Both the position numbers and the translations under genes were made by a program. Below, in pieces: positions 1 through 7,956 of a stretch of 64,000 nt of DNA (positions within the stretch are counted from its first letter, which is position 1; every line of letters begins with the position of its first letter). The notes beneath the pieces are model-generated. The model did no database searches. It was given only the letters and a program-made list of their open reading frames with translations, and was not told the DNA's origin. The DNA is from Agrobacterium pusense (GTDB taxonomy: Bacteria; Pseudomonadota; Alphaproteobacteria; Rhizobiales; Rhizobiaceae), in assembly GCF_900102105.1 (NCBI RefSeq), contig NZ_FNBB01000004.1:1-64000 (forward strand), in the 5' to 3' direction.

Positions 1-199
1 TCTCGGATTTGCGCCCAAAGGCTGCCTGCTTGAATGCTGCAACCAGCTTCTCAAGCCGTTCGATCCGCTCGTCCTTGCGGGCGATATGTTCGTCCTTGCT
101 GGCTATCGCGACGTCCTTGGCCGCCTCGCGTGCCTGCGCCGCGATCAGCATCGCCTTCAGGGCGGCAACATTATCGGGAAGGTCGGCGGCATCAAGCAT
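1..199 (-). CDS. tnpC: IS66 transposase TnpC, N-terminus (partial)
   Basis: Sixty-six codons are visible, starting MLDAADLPDNVAALKAM and ending in AAFGRKSE at the window edge. The segment is rich in alternating charged and hydrophobic residues (repeated KDE/RKDER units, about residues 27-50), which is the coiled coil found at the N-terminus of IS66 transposases before the zinc-finger and DDE domains. The AFGRKSE signature is typical of the family. The catalytic part lies outside the window, so whether the element is intact cannot be judged. tnpB lies immediately upstream on the same strand. Confidence 0.8.
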   Translation of the reverse strand, partial: MLDAADLPDNVAALKAMLIAAQAREAAKDVAIASKDEHIARKDERIERLEKLVAAFKQAAFGRKSE

Positions 200-267
200 G
201 GCCGGAAACTATCAAATCCGACCCGATTTGACTTCGGAATTCGCGGTACTGAGTCATCGTGCCACAG

Positions 268-621
268 CTATTCGATCGCTTCCGGCGTTCTCGTCTGGAC
301 GGCATGAACCCGCCGCCAATCGAGGCCTGCGAACAACGCTTCGAACTGGGCGTGGGTCAAGGTCATCAGGCCATTCTTGATGCCAGGCCAAGTGAACGTG
401 TGCTCTTCCAGCCTTTTGTAGGCCATGACGATTCCAGAGCCATCCCAGTAGATCAGCTTCAACCGATCCGCCTTGCGTGACCGGAACACGAAGACCGTTC
501 CGGTGAAAGGGTCCTTGTGCAGCTCGTTCTTCACCAAAGTCGCCAACCCGTCATGACCCTTGCGGAAGTCGACAGGTTTGGTCGCCACCATGATCCTGAC
601 GCGGTTCGACGGGAAGATCAT
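268..621 (-). CDS. tnpB: IS66 accessory protein TnpB (Orf2)
   Basis: This 117-residue protein is the second IS66 frame. It begins MIFPSNRVRIMVATKPVDFRKGHDG and contains the conserved core FTGTVFVFRSRKADRLKLIYWDGSG followed by RLEEHTFTWP, all hallmarks of IS66 Orf2. The length matches the family, which is about 115 residues. TnpB is required for transposition of IS66 elements, but its biochemical role is not settled. Its start overlaps the end of tnpA by 4 bases (an ATGA-type overlap at 618-621), indicating translational coupling. Confidence 0.9.
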   Translation of the reverse strand: MIFPSNRVRIMVATKPVDFRKGHDGLATLVKNELHKDPFTGTVFVFRSRKADRLKLIYWDGSGIVMAYKRLEEHTFTWPGIKNGLMTLTHAQFEALFAGLDWRRVHAVQTRTPEAIE

Positions 622-1004
622 GTCGCTGCCGCCAAGGCGCGGGCGATGGCAGCGATCCGGGTGGCAGACGCACCTTCCTCAAGACGAATGGTGACGGGGC
701 CGAGGACGATCTCGGGGCGACTGAGCATTTTAGGCGGCTGTTCCGAAACAGGCGGATCGACGATCACCGCCGCGAACTCTACCGCATCCTCCGGTGCTGG
801 CAGGATCAGCTTGCCCTGCCGCGCCATCGTTCGCCAGGTGGAAAGGCTGTTGGCTCGCAATCCATAGCGTTGCGCAACTTCATTGACTGTCGTGCCAGGC
901 CTTAAGCTTTCCGAAACGATCTTCGCCTTGACCTCATCAGGCCAATGTCGGTGAACCTCACGTCCAGGCTTCCCGGTTGTGAGAAACTCTAATGTAGTCT
1001 CCAT
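618..1004 (-). CDS. tnpA: IS66 accessory protein TnpA (Orf1), helix-turn-helix
   Basis: This 128-residue protein is the first IS66 frame. It starts METTLEFLTTGKPGREVHRHW, and residues about 20-55 (HWPDEVKAKIVSES, then VNEVAQRYGLRANSLSTWR) form an IS66 Orf1/IS3-type helix-turn-helix. I chose the start at 1004 because a GGGAG ribosome-binding site lies 7 bases upstream; an in-frame ATG at 1043 has no such support. The C-terminal part (VTIRLEEGASATRIAAIARAL) is typical of the family. The gene is coupled to tnpB by a 4-base overlap. Confidence 0.85.
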   Translation of the reverse strand: METTLEFLTTGKPGREVHRHWPDEVKAKIVSESLRPGTTVNEVAQRYGLRANSLSTWRTMARQGKLILPAPEDAVEFAAVIVDPPVSEQPPKMLSRPEIVLGPVTIRLEEGASATRIAAIARALAAAT

Positions 1005-1089
1005 GGAGAAACTCCCGTTCTTCATCCATGGACAGGCGATCACAGATCAGACGGCGGAGGACAATGTGGGAGTGGGACAAGCGGTTACA

Positions 1090-1644
1090 CTAGACCGGGT
1101 GAACCGACAGTTCTTCGCTCCAGCGCCGAACATGCTGTCGTTATCCGATTTCACCTATGTCGCGACCTGGCAGGGCTTCGTTTACGTGGCCTTCGTCATT
1201 GATGCCTTCGCACGCCGTATCGTCGGTTGGCGGGCGAGCCGGACTGCCCATGCGGGCTTTGTGCTCGATGCCCTCGACCAAGCACTTCATGACCGGCGAC
1301 CCGTCAAACGGGGCGGGCTGGTTCATCATTCCGACCGCGGCTCGCAATACGTGTCAATTCGCTATTCCGAACGGCTGGCGGAGGCGGGCATCGAGCCGTC
1401 TGTCGGGAGTGTCGGCGACAGTTACGACAACGCTCTCGCCGAAACGATCAACGGCCTTTACAAGGCCGAGGTAATCCATAGACGAGGACCGTGGCGCAAC
1501 TTCGAAGCCGTGGAGTTCGCCACGCTCGAATGGGTCGATTGGTTCAACAACCGCCGCTTTCTGGAGCCCATCGGCAACATACCGCCAGCCGAGGCCGAAG
1601 AACGATATTACGCCATGCTGGGCGCGCCAGCCATGGCCGCATAA
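1090..1644 (+). pseudogene. IS3-family transposase OrfB, 5'-truncated
   Basis: The frame resumes abruptly as LDRVNRQFFAPAPNM and then carries the rve/DDE domain of an IS3-family OrfB. The first Asp is in SDFTYVATWQ, the second in HHSDRGSQYVS, and the Glu is in NALAETINGLYKAEV. The N-terminal half and the OrfA frame are missing because IS66 sequence lies directly upstream. The open frame extends back to 979 only because the IS66 end happens to be open in this phase. About 184 codons of a usual 270-300 remain. The element is presumably inactive. Confidence 0.85.
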
Positions 1645-1683
1645 CTTAAACCAAACGGTCTCTGGTAAAGCCGGCGCGGTTCA
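1645..1683 (+). repeat. Probable right end of the IS3-family element
   Basis: After the orfB stop, a short non-coding tail ends in GGCGCGGTTCA at 1683. Read inward on the minus strand it starts TGAACCGCGCCGGCTTTACC. A 5'-TGA end is usual for IS3-family elements, and sequence of another type starts right after it. The left end is lost, so the repeat cannot be matched to its partner. Confidence 0.45.
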
Positions 1684-1839
1684 GACTGTCCGGTCGAAAT
1701 GGGGGCAGCACAGCCAGCTTCTTGACCATTGCTGGCCCAGAAATCGGTCTTCGCCAATGCGCTCGCGCTCGGCAATCGCCAGCGAAATCTTCAACTTTGA
1801 TGTGTCTAAGCCGATGAACGCCGCTCGCTCGCTTGTCAT
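1684..1839 (-). pseudogene. IS110-family transposase, N-terminal fragment
   Basis: On the minus strand an ATG at 1839 opens MTSERAAFIGLDTSKLKIS, continuing LAIAERERIGEDRF. This is the start of an IS110-family DEDD transposase; the GLDTSK motif contains the first catalytic Asp. Similarity fades after about 35 codons and the frame does not continue into a full RuvC-like domain. The fragment abuts the IS3 tail at 1683, consistent with disruption by that insertion. It is too short to be functional. Confidence 0.6.
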
Positions 1840-2073
1840 TTCTTCCCTAGCCGGTCGGTAGGTCGCCCTGAAGAGTTCAGATCCCCATGGATGGGGAGCG
1901 GGAAATTCTCCATGAAGACTTCATTCTAGTTACTTTGAACTAAGAAGCCGGGACGGAGGTTCAGCACCATTAGCGCGACGAGATCAAGGCCAAGAACTTT
2001 TTCGGAAAACTCGCGCACGGCACAGCGGGGCGGCTACCGATCGCCGCCGATTACATCACGTTCACACTTGCAA
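1840..2073. other. Intergenic, no gene recognised
   Basis: These 234 bases lie between the IS debris and the dehydrogenase gene. I see no frame with family signatures and no strong hairpin. The stretch is probably more rearranged mobile-element DNA, but nothing in it proves that. Confidence 0.4.
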
Positions 2074-3240
2074 TCAGTCTAAGTGAAATATATCCCTCGT
2101 ATATACCTTTTCCCTGACATCAATTAGCTCATCCGAAAAGCGATTGGCCAGAATAATATCTGAGTTTCTTTTGAATAGACTAAGATTATCAACAACCATA
2201 GAATTGAAAAACCTCTCTCCAGAAAAGGTCGGCTCGTAGATAATTACGTCAATACCTTTTGCTTTTATTCTTTTCATAACACCTTGTATCGAGGAATATC
2301 TATAGTTGTCAGAATCAGACTTCATCGTAAGCCTGTAAATACCCACGGTTTTTGGATTTCTCTTTATTATCGATTCAGCAATAAAATCTTTCCTGGTGGT
2401 ATTCGCATCAACGATCGCCCCAATAAGTGACTGAGGTACCATCGCGTAATTGGCAAGCAACTGCTTCGTATCTTTGGGCAAGCAATAACCGCCGTAGCCA
2501 AATGAGGGGTTATTATAGAATGATCCGATCCTCGGATCCAAGCACACGCCGTCTATGATTTCCTTGGTTCCCAAATTATGAACCTCAGCGTAAGTGTCGA
2601 GTTCGTTAAAGTATGCTACTCGCATCGCGAGATATGTATTGGAGAACAATTTGATAGCCTCAGCCTCACTGGAATTTGTCAAAATAATCGGCACTTCTTT
2701 AATAATCGCCCCGTCGAGCAACAGTTGGCCAAAAGCTCGAGCACGCTCACTCTTTTCTCCGACTACGATACGTGAAGGAAAGAGATTATCATGCAGCGCT
2801 TTTCCTTCTCTGAGAAACTCAGGGCAAAATATAATATTGGTAGTTTCAAAACGCTCACAGATTGCTTTCGTAAATCCCACGGGGACAGTTGACTTGATTA
2901 CAATGAGTGCCTTTTGATTTATACTACCGATCTTCTCGATAACTGTCTCTACCGATCGCGTATCGAAGTGATTGGTCACAGGATCATAATTGGTTGGGGT
3001 GGCTACAATCACTATTTCAGCGTTACGGTACGCATAGTCCGGATCCGTCGTTGGCTCGAATTGAAGACGCCGATTTAGAAGATAGTCTTCGATTACCTCA
3101 TCCGCAACCGGAGACCTGTGCCTCTTCAGCATCTCGATCTTTTCAACTATCGGATCATATCCTATGACGCTGTGTTTTTGTGAAAGCAAGATTGCATTGG
3201 ACAAACCAACGTACCCGAGTCCTGCTACTGCAATTTTCAC
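2074..3240 (-). CDS. ugd: UDP-glucose 6-dehydrogenase
   Basis: This 388-residue protein should oxidise UDP-glucose to UDP-glucuronate with two NAD+, supplying surface polysaccharide synthesis in the cytoplasm. The N-terminus [16 protein letters not shown] is the Rossmann GxGYVG motif. STVPVGFTK and [13 protein letters not shown] follow, and [15 protein letters not shown] carries the catalytic Cys. The length matches the short enterobacterial-type enzymes of about 388 residues, not the roughly 440-residue type common in alphaproteobacteria. The gene is clearly richer in A+T than most of the window and lies beside IS remnants, suggesting horizontal acquisition. A related nucleotide-sugar dehydrogenase activity is possible, but Ugd is favoured. 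Confidence 0.88.
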   Translation of the reverse strand: MKIAVAGLGYVGLSNAILLSQKHSVIGYDPIVEKIEMLKRHRSPVADEVIEDYLLNRRLQFEPTTDPDYAYRNAEIVIVATPTNYDPVTNHFDTRSVETVIEKIGSINQKALIVIKSTVPVGFTKAICERFETTNIIFCPEFLREGKALHDNLFPSRIVVGEKSERARAFGQLLLDGAIIKEVPIILTNSSEAEAIKLFSNTYLAMRVAYFNELDTYAEVHNLGTKEIIDGVCLDPRIGSFYNNPSFGYGGYCLPKDTKQLLANYAMVPQSLIGAIVDANTTRKDFIAESIIKRNPKTVGIYRLTMKSDSDNYRYSSIQGVMKRIKAKGIDVIIYEPTFSGERFFNSMVVDNLSLFKRNSDIILANRFSDELIDVREKVYTRDIFHLD

Positions 3241-3354
3241 CGCACATCTCCCATTCGCTAAGAATTATTTCGCCCCGTCTAGTACGAAAAATGCGCAAGT
3301 TTCAATCGACCGCTCGTTTGGATTACCTACTCTTAACAAGTTTCATTGAGTGGT
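3241..3354. other. Upstream region of ugd
   Basis: This AT-rich stretch presumably holds the ugd promoter reading leftwards. No operator or clear -35/-10 pair was identified. The 50-bp inverted repeat begins at its right border. Confidence 0.3.
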
Positions 3355-3510
3355 GACTCATAATGTTGGCGCCATATTCTTTGTCCAGCAAGCTTTACGG
3401 CGGCGCGGTAGTTTCCCTGGCGCTTGCCATGTCCGCTTTCGATGCTCCGCAAGTTACCGAGCCGCCGTAAAGCTTGCTGGACAAAGAATATGGCGCCAAC
3501 ATTATGAGTC
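3355..3510. repeat. Perfect 50-bp inverted repeat with 56-bp loop
   Basis: The left arm is 3355-3404 (starting GACTCATAATGTTGGCGCC) and the right arm 3461-3510 (ending GGCGCCAACATTATGAGTC). They are exact reverse complements over all 50 bases. The 56-base centre (3405-3460) extends the pairing only imperfectly near its edges. No open frame inside is convincing. Such arms could be two opposed copies of one transposon end left after loss of the transposase, a miniature element, or an invertible segment. No recombinase gene is adjacent. Confidence 0.9.
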
Positions 3511-3932
3511 GACCTCCTCAGCAGAAACGTAGCTGCAAACGGCTGAAATCGCTCAACTTTGCCTTGGTTAGTCTCGCGCATTCATTGATTACTATTGTTT
3601 CGCCTAGCCGCACGTGAGAAGGATGATCACGCACCTTCCGCGAGCGAGGTCACGCGTCGATATTGACAGACAGAATGAGGACGACTATTTCGTAGCGACT
3701 AATACGGGCCAAACATGGCTTGGAACGGAGCGTTATCCGTCGCAAACGTAAGTCGTTGCCGGGCAATCTTGATCGAAGTTCCGCACATCTCCGTGCAGCG
3801 CGGTTTGACGCTGTAACAACGTGAATACGAGTGACATGCTGACTAGGTGACACAACAACTACCTTTGCCACAGGGCGGTGAGCAGGTCTTGCTTTGGAAC
3901 GTTATTCATCTTGAAATCGCAAGGATATTGCA
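3511..3932. other. Intergenic, no gene recognised
   Basis: These 422 bases lie between the palindrome and the ABC exporter. Short open frames exist on both strands, but none has a ribosome-binding site plus a recognisable domain. The promoter for the downstream exporter should lie in the right half; I could not assign it. Confidence 0.35.
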
Positions 3933-5696
3933 GTGATCGGATCATTTTTGTCGTCAGACGACAAAAAGCTGTTAACTCGGCTGTTTAGAGAAAACTTCAA
4001 AAAACACGTCGGCTGGTATTCTGCGGCTATTGTTGCGATGATTATTGTCGCCGCAATGACGTCGTTAAGTGCCTGGATTATGCGCGACATTGTCAACAGT
4101 GTTTACATGAAGCAAGGGTTCAACGTTGTTCTAGAGATTGCTTTTGCTGTCGCCGCAATCTTCATCGTGAAGGGCTTGGCTACTTTTGTTCAAAGCTTCT
4201 ATCTGAGCAAAGCGGGCAATAGCATTGTTGCTGAACAACAACGTAAGATTTACGATCGGCTCCTGAAGCAGGGCGTGTCATTCTTCCAGAACCTACCATC
4301 GTCAGAACTCCTCATCCGCGTCACCTACAACGCCCAGGCTGCGCGTAGCGTCATCGACACGATTGTCACTTCGTTCGTCCGCGACCTATTTTCACTGCTA
4401 GGCCTGATCATCGTGATGTTCGCCCAGAATTTCCTTCTGAGCGCGATTTCCATGGTTATTGGGCCTTTAGCAATACTCAGTGTCCGTCTCGTGCTGCGTC
4501 GTGTACGGAAGATAATGGAGGCCGAGCTCGCGTCGCTTGGTGAAATCGTCAACGTTGTTCAAGAAACCAGCATCGGTGTTAGGGTCATCAAAGCTTTTTC
4601 GTTGGAAAAACTAATGCGCCAGCGGATGAACAAGGCGGTTTCTGATGTTGAACATCGTGCCAATGGCATAGCCAAGTTGGAGGCGGCTACGAGCCCAATT
4701 ATGGAGACTCTTTCTGGCCTTGCCATAGCCGTTGTCATTGCTGTATCGGGCTACACTGTACTGGAAAAGGGTGGCTCCCCAGGCGATCTCATGGCCTTTA
4801 TAACTGCACTTCTCTTGGCCTACGAGCCTGCCAAGCGACTAGCACGCATGCGGGTGCAAATTGAAAGCGGCATGATAGGTGTGCGTATGATGTTCGAGGT
4901 GCTAGATGCTCCGCTTACGTTGACCGAGAACAAAAACGCAGTCCCGCTCCCGAAAGCAAGCGGCGATGTAGTACTGAAGAACGTCAGCTTTGAATACGTA
5001 TCGGGCCAGCCTGTTCTCAAAGACGTTAGCGTCCTGTTCGAGGGCGGCAAGATGACCGCGCTCGTAGGCCCATCTGGCAGTGGTAAATCGACCATCATCA
5101 ACCTCATAATGCGCCTTTACGACCCGCAGAACGGCTCCGTTGAAATCAATGGTATGGATTTGCGCGACGTCTCCTTTGCCAGCCTGCGCGAACATGTTTC
5201 TTACGTGGGCCAGGAAACCTTCTTGTTCTCCGGCACCATCCGCCACAACATCTCGGTGGGTCGTGACAACGCAACGGAGGAAGAGATCATCGCTGCCGCC
5301 AAGGCCGCAAATGCGCATGATTTCATCATGAAGATGCAGGATGGGTACGACACCAAGCTCGGAGAGAACGGCTCCGGCCTGTCCGGTGGCCAGCGACAGC
5401 GTGTGGCTATTGCTCGTGCAATGCTGCGAGACGCGGATATTCTGATTCTTGATGAAGCGACGAGCGCACTGGATTCAGAGTCAGAGGCACTTGTCCGCGA
5501 CGCCTTAGAGCGTTTGACGTTTAACAAAACCTCTATCGTCATCGCTCACCGTCTTTCTACCATCAATCGCGCCGACAAGATCGTCGTGATGGACAACGGT
5601 GAAGTGGTCGAACAGGGCAGCCGACGTGAATTGCTGGCAAATGATGGTCTATACAAGCGCCTGCACAGCATTCAGTTCGAAGCGGATGTCGCGTAA
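3933..5696 (+). CDS. MsbA-like ABC exporter, fused permease/ATPase
   Basis: This 587-residue half-transporter has an N-terminal membrane domain (about residues 25-320, six hydrophobic segments) and a C-terminal ATPase. Walker A GPSGSGKS is near residue 379, signature LSGGQRQR near 483, Walker B ILILDEATSALD near 503, followed by IVIAHRLSTI. It should work as a homodimer in the inner membrane, exporting a lipid, glycolipid, peptide or oligosaccharide. Rhizobiaceae use such exporters (for example the NdvA type) for glucans, but substrate cannot be read from sequence. The neighbouring ugd allows a link to surface polysaccharide, which is inference. The gene sits in the same accessory patch as the IS fragments and the palindrome. 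Confidence 0.88.
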   Translation: MIGSFLSSDDKKLLTRLFRENFKKHVGWYSAAIVAMIIVAAMTSLSAWIMRDIVNSVYMKQGFNVVLEIAFAVAAIFIVKGLATFVQSFYLSKAGNSIVAEQQRKIYDRLLKQGVSFFQNLPSSELLIRVTYNAQAARSVIDTIVTSFVRDLFSLLGLIIVMFAQNFLLSAISMVIGPLAILSVRLVLRRVRKIMEAELASLGEIVNVVQETSIGVRVIKAFSLEKLMRQRMNKAVSDVEHRANGIAKLEAATSPIMETLSGLAIAVVIAVSGYTVLEKGGSPGDLMAFITALLLAYEPAKRLARMRVQIESGMIGVRMMFEVLDAPLTLTENKNAVPLPKASGDVVLKNVSFEYVSGQPVLKDVSVLFEGGKMTALVGPSGSGKSTIINLIMRLYDPQNGSVEINGMDLRDVSFASLREHVSYVGQETFLFSGTIRHNISVGRDNATEEEIIAAAKAANAHDFIMKMQDGYDTKLGENGSGLSGGQRQRVAIARAMLRDADILILDEATSALDSESEALVRDALERLTFNKTSIVIAHRLSTINRADKIVVMDNGEVVEQGSRRELLANDGLYKRLHSIQFEADVA

Positions 5697-5708
5697 TCAA
5701 CGAAGGAA

Positions 5709-5729
5709 TCGAGCGGCAATACCGCTCGA
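5709..5729 (+). terminator. Hairpin after the ABC exporter
   Basis: TCGAGCGG (5709-5716) and CCGCTCGA (5722-5729) form a perfect 8-bp stem with a 5-base loop, 12 bases after the exporter stop. A pyrimidine-rich run without a clear U tract follows. Confidence 0.5.
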
Positions 5730-6008
5730 CTTCGCCTCTGTTAAAGATTTGAAGACATTTGCACTACGCGATTTTGTCTCGCGGTTAGTTTGTTGAAAAC
5801 GGCGCGATCCACCATTTTTCTTCCGTCCTAAGAAGCCGTACGAGAAGGCGGTTGGCCGCCTTTGTGGTTGAAAAAATTCGTGGCTATTCCGCAGCGATGC
5901 TAAGGATCGCCCTCGACAAACGAACTCAACTGGACATTGTTCGACTTGGCAGGCTGCGCCAATCGTGACAGCGTCTCGCGCATGACATCATCAGGAAGAC
6001 ATGAGGTA
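5730..6008. other. Intergenic, no gene recognised
   Basis: This is about 280 bases between the exporter terminator and the hydratase. No small gene with domain support is seen. It marks the step from the AT-richer accessory patch to GC-rich chromosomal sequence. Confidence 0.35.
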
Positions 6009-6794
6009 ATGACGGAGATCGGAAAACTGGCGGAGACGTTTGCAGAGACAAGCCGTCAGGGCACGAAAATTGCTCTTGCAGACCTTGAAGCGGAGGGTCT
6101 CGTTCCCGGGACCCTTCTAGCGGCCATGGCGGTTCAGCGGGCTTTTGCTGGAAACTGGGCAAAGCCGCTCGCCGGCTGGAAACTGGCGATCCGGCCGGAT
6201 GGCGGGGCTGTTGGGGCACCTATTTTCGATTGCGTTAGGGTCGATGACGCCAATCTCGCTTCTTTTCCTCAAGATGGCACCGAAGGTGTCGAAGTCGAGA
6301 TTTGCTTCACGCTTTCCGCCGACATCCCTGCTTCAACCGCTGGGCGGATGACAAGGGCCGATCTGACGGGATTTATTGACAGGGTCCATCTTGGCGCTGA
6401 ACTTCTCCGCTACAGGCTGGTGGAGAAAAACCAGGTGCCGTTTCCGCTCTTTCTGGCGGATCGGCTGGCCAACCACGGCTTCGTCATCGGCCCGGAACTG
6501 GACGAAGGCATCGTGGAGGTCTTTACCGGGAACGGCGAGAACCTCCTGCAGCTCACCGTTAGAGAGGGAACGGTGTCGCTGTTCGATGCCAAGGTCAAGC
6601 ATCCGAATGGTGATCCGCTTGCGCCGCTTGTCGCCTTCGCCAATTCGGCATTCAACACCGGCGACATGCTGAAGGCTGGCAATGTCGTGACGACGGGTAG
6701 CCTTTGCGGTGCGATACCAAGCGCACTTGCTGGCGACACGCGCGTAAGGCTGGAATCGGCTGGTGCTTTCACACTCTCAGGTCCGAAACGATAG
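6009..6794 (+). CDS. 2-keto-4-pentenoate hydratase / fumarylacetoacetase-like protein
   Basis: This 261-residue protein has the size and layout of the MhpD branch of the fumarylacetoacetase superfamily: hydratases or decarboxylases acting on 2-keto acids from aromatic ring cleavage, with a divalent metal. Conserved-looking stretches are AGWKLAIRPDGGAVGAPIFDCV near residues 55-75, GVEVEICFTLSADIP near 95-110, and a C-terminal GDMLKAGNVVTTGSLCGAIP typical of the family's GD(x)V(x)TGS turn. I favour the start at 6009; ATGs at 5982 and 5937 are in frame but poorly supported. It is a single gene, convergent with the LysR regulator. The substrate is unknown. Confidence 0.75.
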   Translation: MTEIGKLAETFAETSRQGTKIALADLEAEGLVPGTLLAAMAVQRAFAGNWAKPLAGWKLAIRPDGGAVGAPIFDCVRVDDANLASFPQDGTEGVEVEICFTLSADIPASTAGRMTRADLTGFIDRVHLGAELLRYRLVEKNQVPFPLFLADRLANHGFVIGPELDEGIVEVFTGNGENLLQLTVREGTVSLFDAKVKHPNGDPLAPLVAFANSAFNTGDMLKAGNVVTTGSLCGAIPSALAGDTRVRLESAGAFTLSGPKR

Positions 6795-6802
6795 CCTTCG
6801 CT

Positions 6803-6846
6803 CCTCAGGCTGCTACCGTTTTCCGGCAGCCTGAGGCCTTAATCCA
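6803..6846. terminator. Bidirectional terminator hairpin
   Basis: CCTCAGGCTGC (6803-6813) and GCAGCCTGAGG (6836-6846) pair perfectly between two convergent genes. The loop contains a T run. Confidence 0.65.
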
Positions 6847-6874
6847 ATTCACGCCTTTTGTGGCACGTGGAACG

Positions 6875-7780
6875 TCACTTCACCCGCCCATACTCGCCGA
6901 GAAAATCGAGCAGGGCCCGAATACGTGCCGGAAGCGGTCCCCGTTGGCCGACATAAACGGCATGAACCATCTCCGTCTCACCCGTATCGAGATGATCGAG
7001 GACCGGGATCAGACGGCCGGCGGCGATATCCTCCCGCACGGTAAAAGCCGCAAGGCGAACCAGACCGACACCGGCAAGGGCAAGACGGCGAAGACCCTCG
7101 CCATCGCTCACCTGCACGCGTCCCGTCGCCGGAATGACGACGGTCTTTCCGGCGTCTCGCAACGGCCAGCCGTCGATTGATCGGGCGTAGCCGAATCCAA
7201 GGCGGTTGTGATCTTCGAGATCGGCTATTGTCTGTGGAATGCCATGACGCTCTAGATAATCCCGGGAGGCCGCGATGATCATTCTTGTCTCACCGAGTTT
7301 GCGGGCGACAAGCGTTGAGCTTTTCAGTGGTCCCGCGCGCACGGCCACATCCGTGCGTTCCGCAAGCAGGTCAACCACCAGATCCGTCTGGACGATATCA
7401 AGCGTGATGCCTGGATGGAGCGCCAGAAACCTTGGCAGGATGGGTGCAAGAATATGCGCTGCATAGGATGCGCTGGTGTTGATCCGCACGCGGCCGAGAG
7501 GCCGTTCACCTTCCCCGGCGGCGCGTTCGGCCTCTTCAATATCGGCGAGGATACGGGTGGCCCGTTCATAGAAGGCGCAGCCCTCGGGGGTGATCTGAAG
7601 CTGACGGGTGGAACGGTTGAGCAGGCGTGCGCCAAGGCGGCTTTCCAGCCGTGCGATCAGCTTGCTCACGGCGGAAGGCGTCATGCTAGCCGCAGCCGCC
7701 GCGCGGGAAAAACCACCAAGCTCAACGACCCGTACGAAGATCTCCATCTCCCCTGCCCGGTTGATCTCCAGTCGCGCCAT
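6875..7780 (-). CDS. LysR-family transcriptional regulator
   Basis: This 301-residue protein has the LysR layout. The N-terminal winged helix-turn-helix (about residues 8-66) contains ELGGFSRAAAAASMTPSAVSKLIARLE, followed by LLNRSTRQLQITPEG. A substrate-binding domain follows (about 90-295). It is divergent from the aldo/keto reductase gene, with 176 bases between the starts, so that gene is its most likely target. LysR proteins usually act on such divergent neighbours and on their own promoter. No inducer can be read from the sequence. Confidence 0.88.
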   Translation of the reverse strand: MARLEINRAGEMEIFVRVVELGGFSRAAAAASMTPSAVSKLIARLESRLGARLLNRSTRQLQITPEGCAFYERATRILADIEEAERAAGEGERPLGRVRINTSASYAAHILAPILPRFLALHPGITLDIVQTDLVVDLLAERTDVAVRAGPLKSSTLVARKLGETRMIIAASRDYLERHGIPQTIADLEDHNRLGFGYARSIDGWPLRDAGKTVVIPATGRVQVSDGEGLRRLALAGVGLVRLAAFTVREDIAAGRLIPVLDHLDTGETEMVHAVYVGQRGPLPARIRALLDFLGEYGRVK

Positions 7781-7956
7781 GATGACTTCATCTCACAAGT
7801 GATAATAGTTTCGGCATTCTATTTCATTGAAGAGCAGGCGTCTATCTTACGACAAGCGATTGTAACACACCGCAGTTTTCATCTGTCAGATCAAGAATGG
7901 GCGCACAATGCGCCAAGCGCCACCAACGACCATTCGGAGCAACAAAGGAAAGTCTC

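Larger units (their letters stand above)
1..1089 (-). mobile_element. IS66-family insertion sequence, partial
   Basis: The three IS66 frames (tnpA, tnpB, tnpC) lie in order on the minus strand, and the element runs off the left edge inside tnpC. Its right boundary is placed near 1089 because an IS3-family coding frame resumes at 1090 with no start codon of its own. The sequence there, read inward on the minus strand as GTGTAACCGCTTGTCC, is a candidate terminal repeat. The other end is outside the window, so terminal repeats and the 8-bp target duplication usual for IS66 cannot be checked. Confidence 0.75.

Noticed and set aside
3333..3581. Two short open frames, one on each strand, with similar protein sequence
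   Set aside because: Their similarity is a result of the perfect inverted repeat, which places the same sequence on both strands; neither has independent coding evidence.
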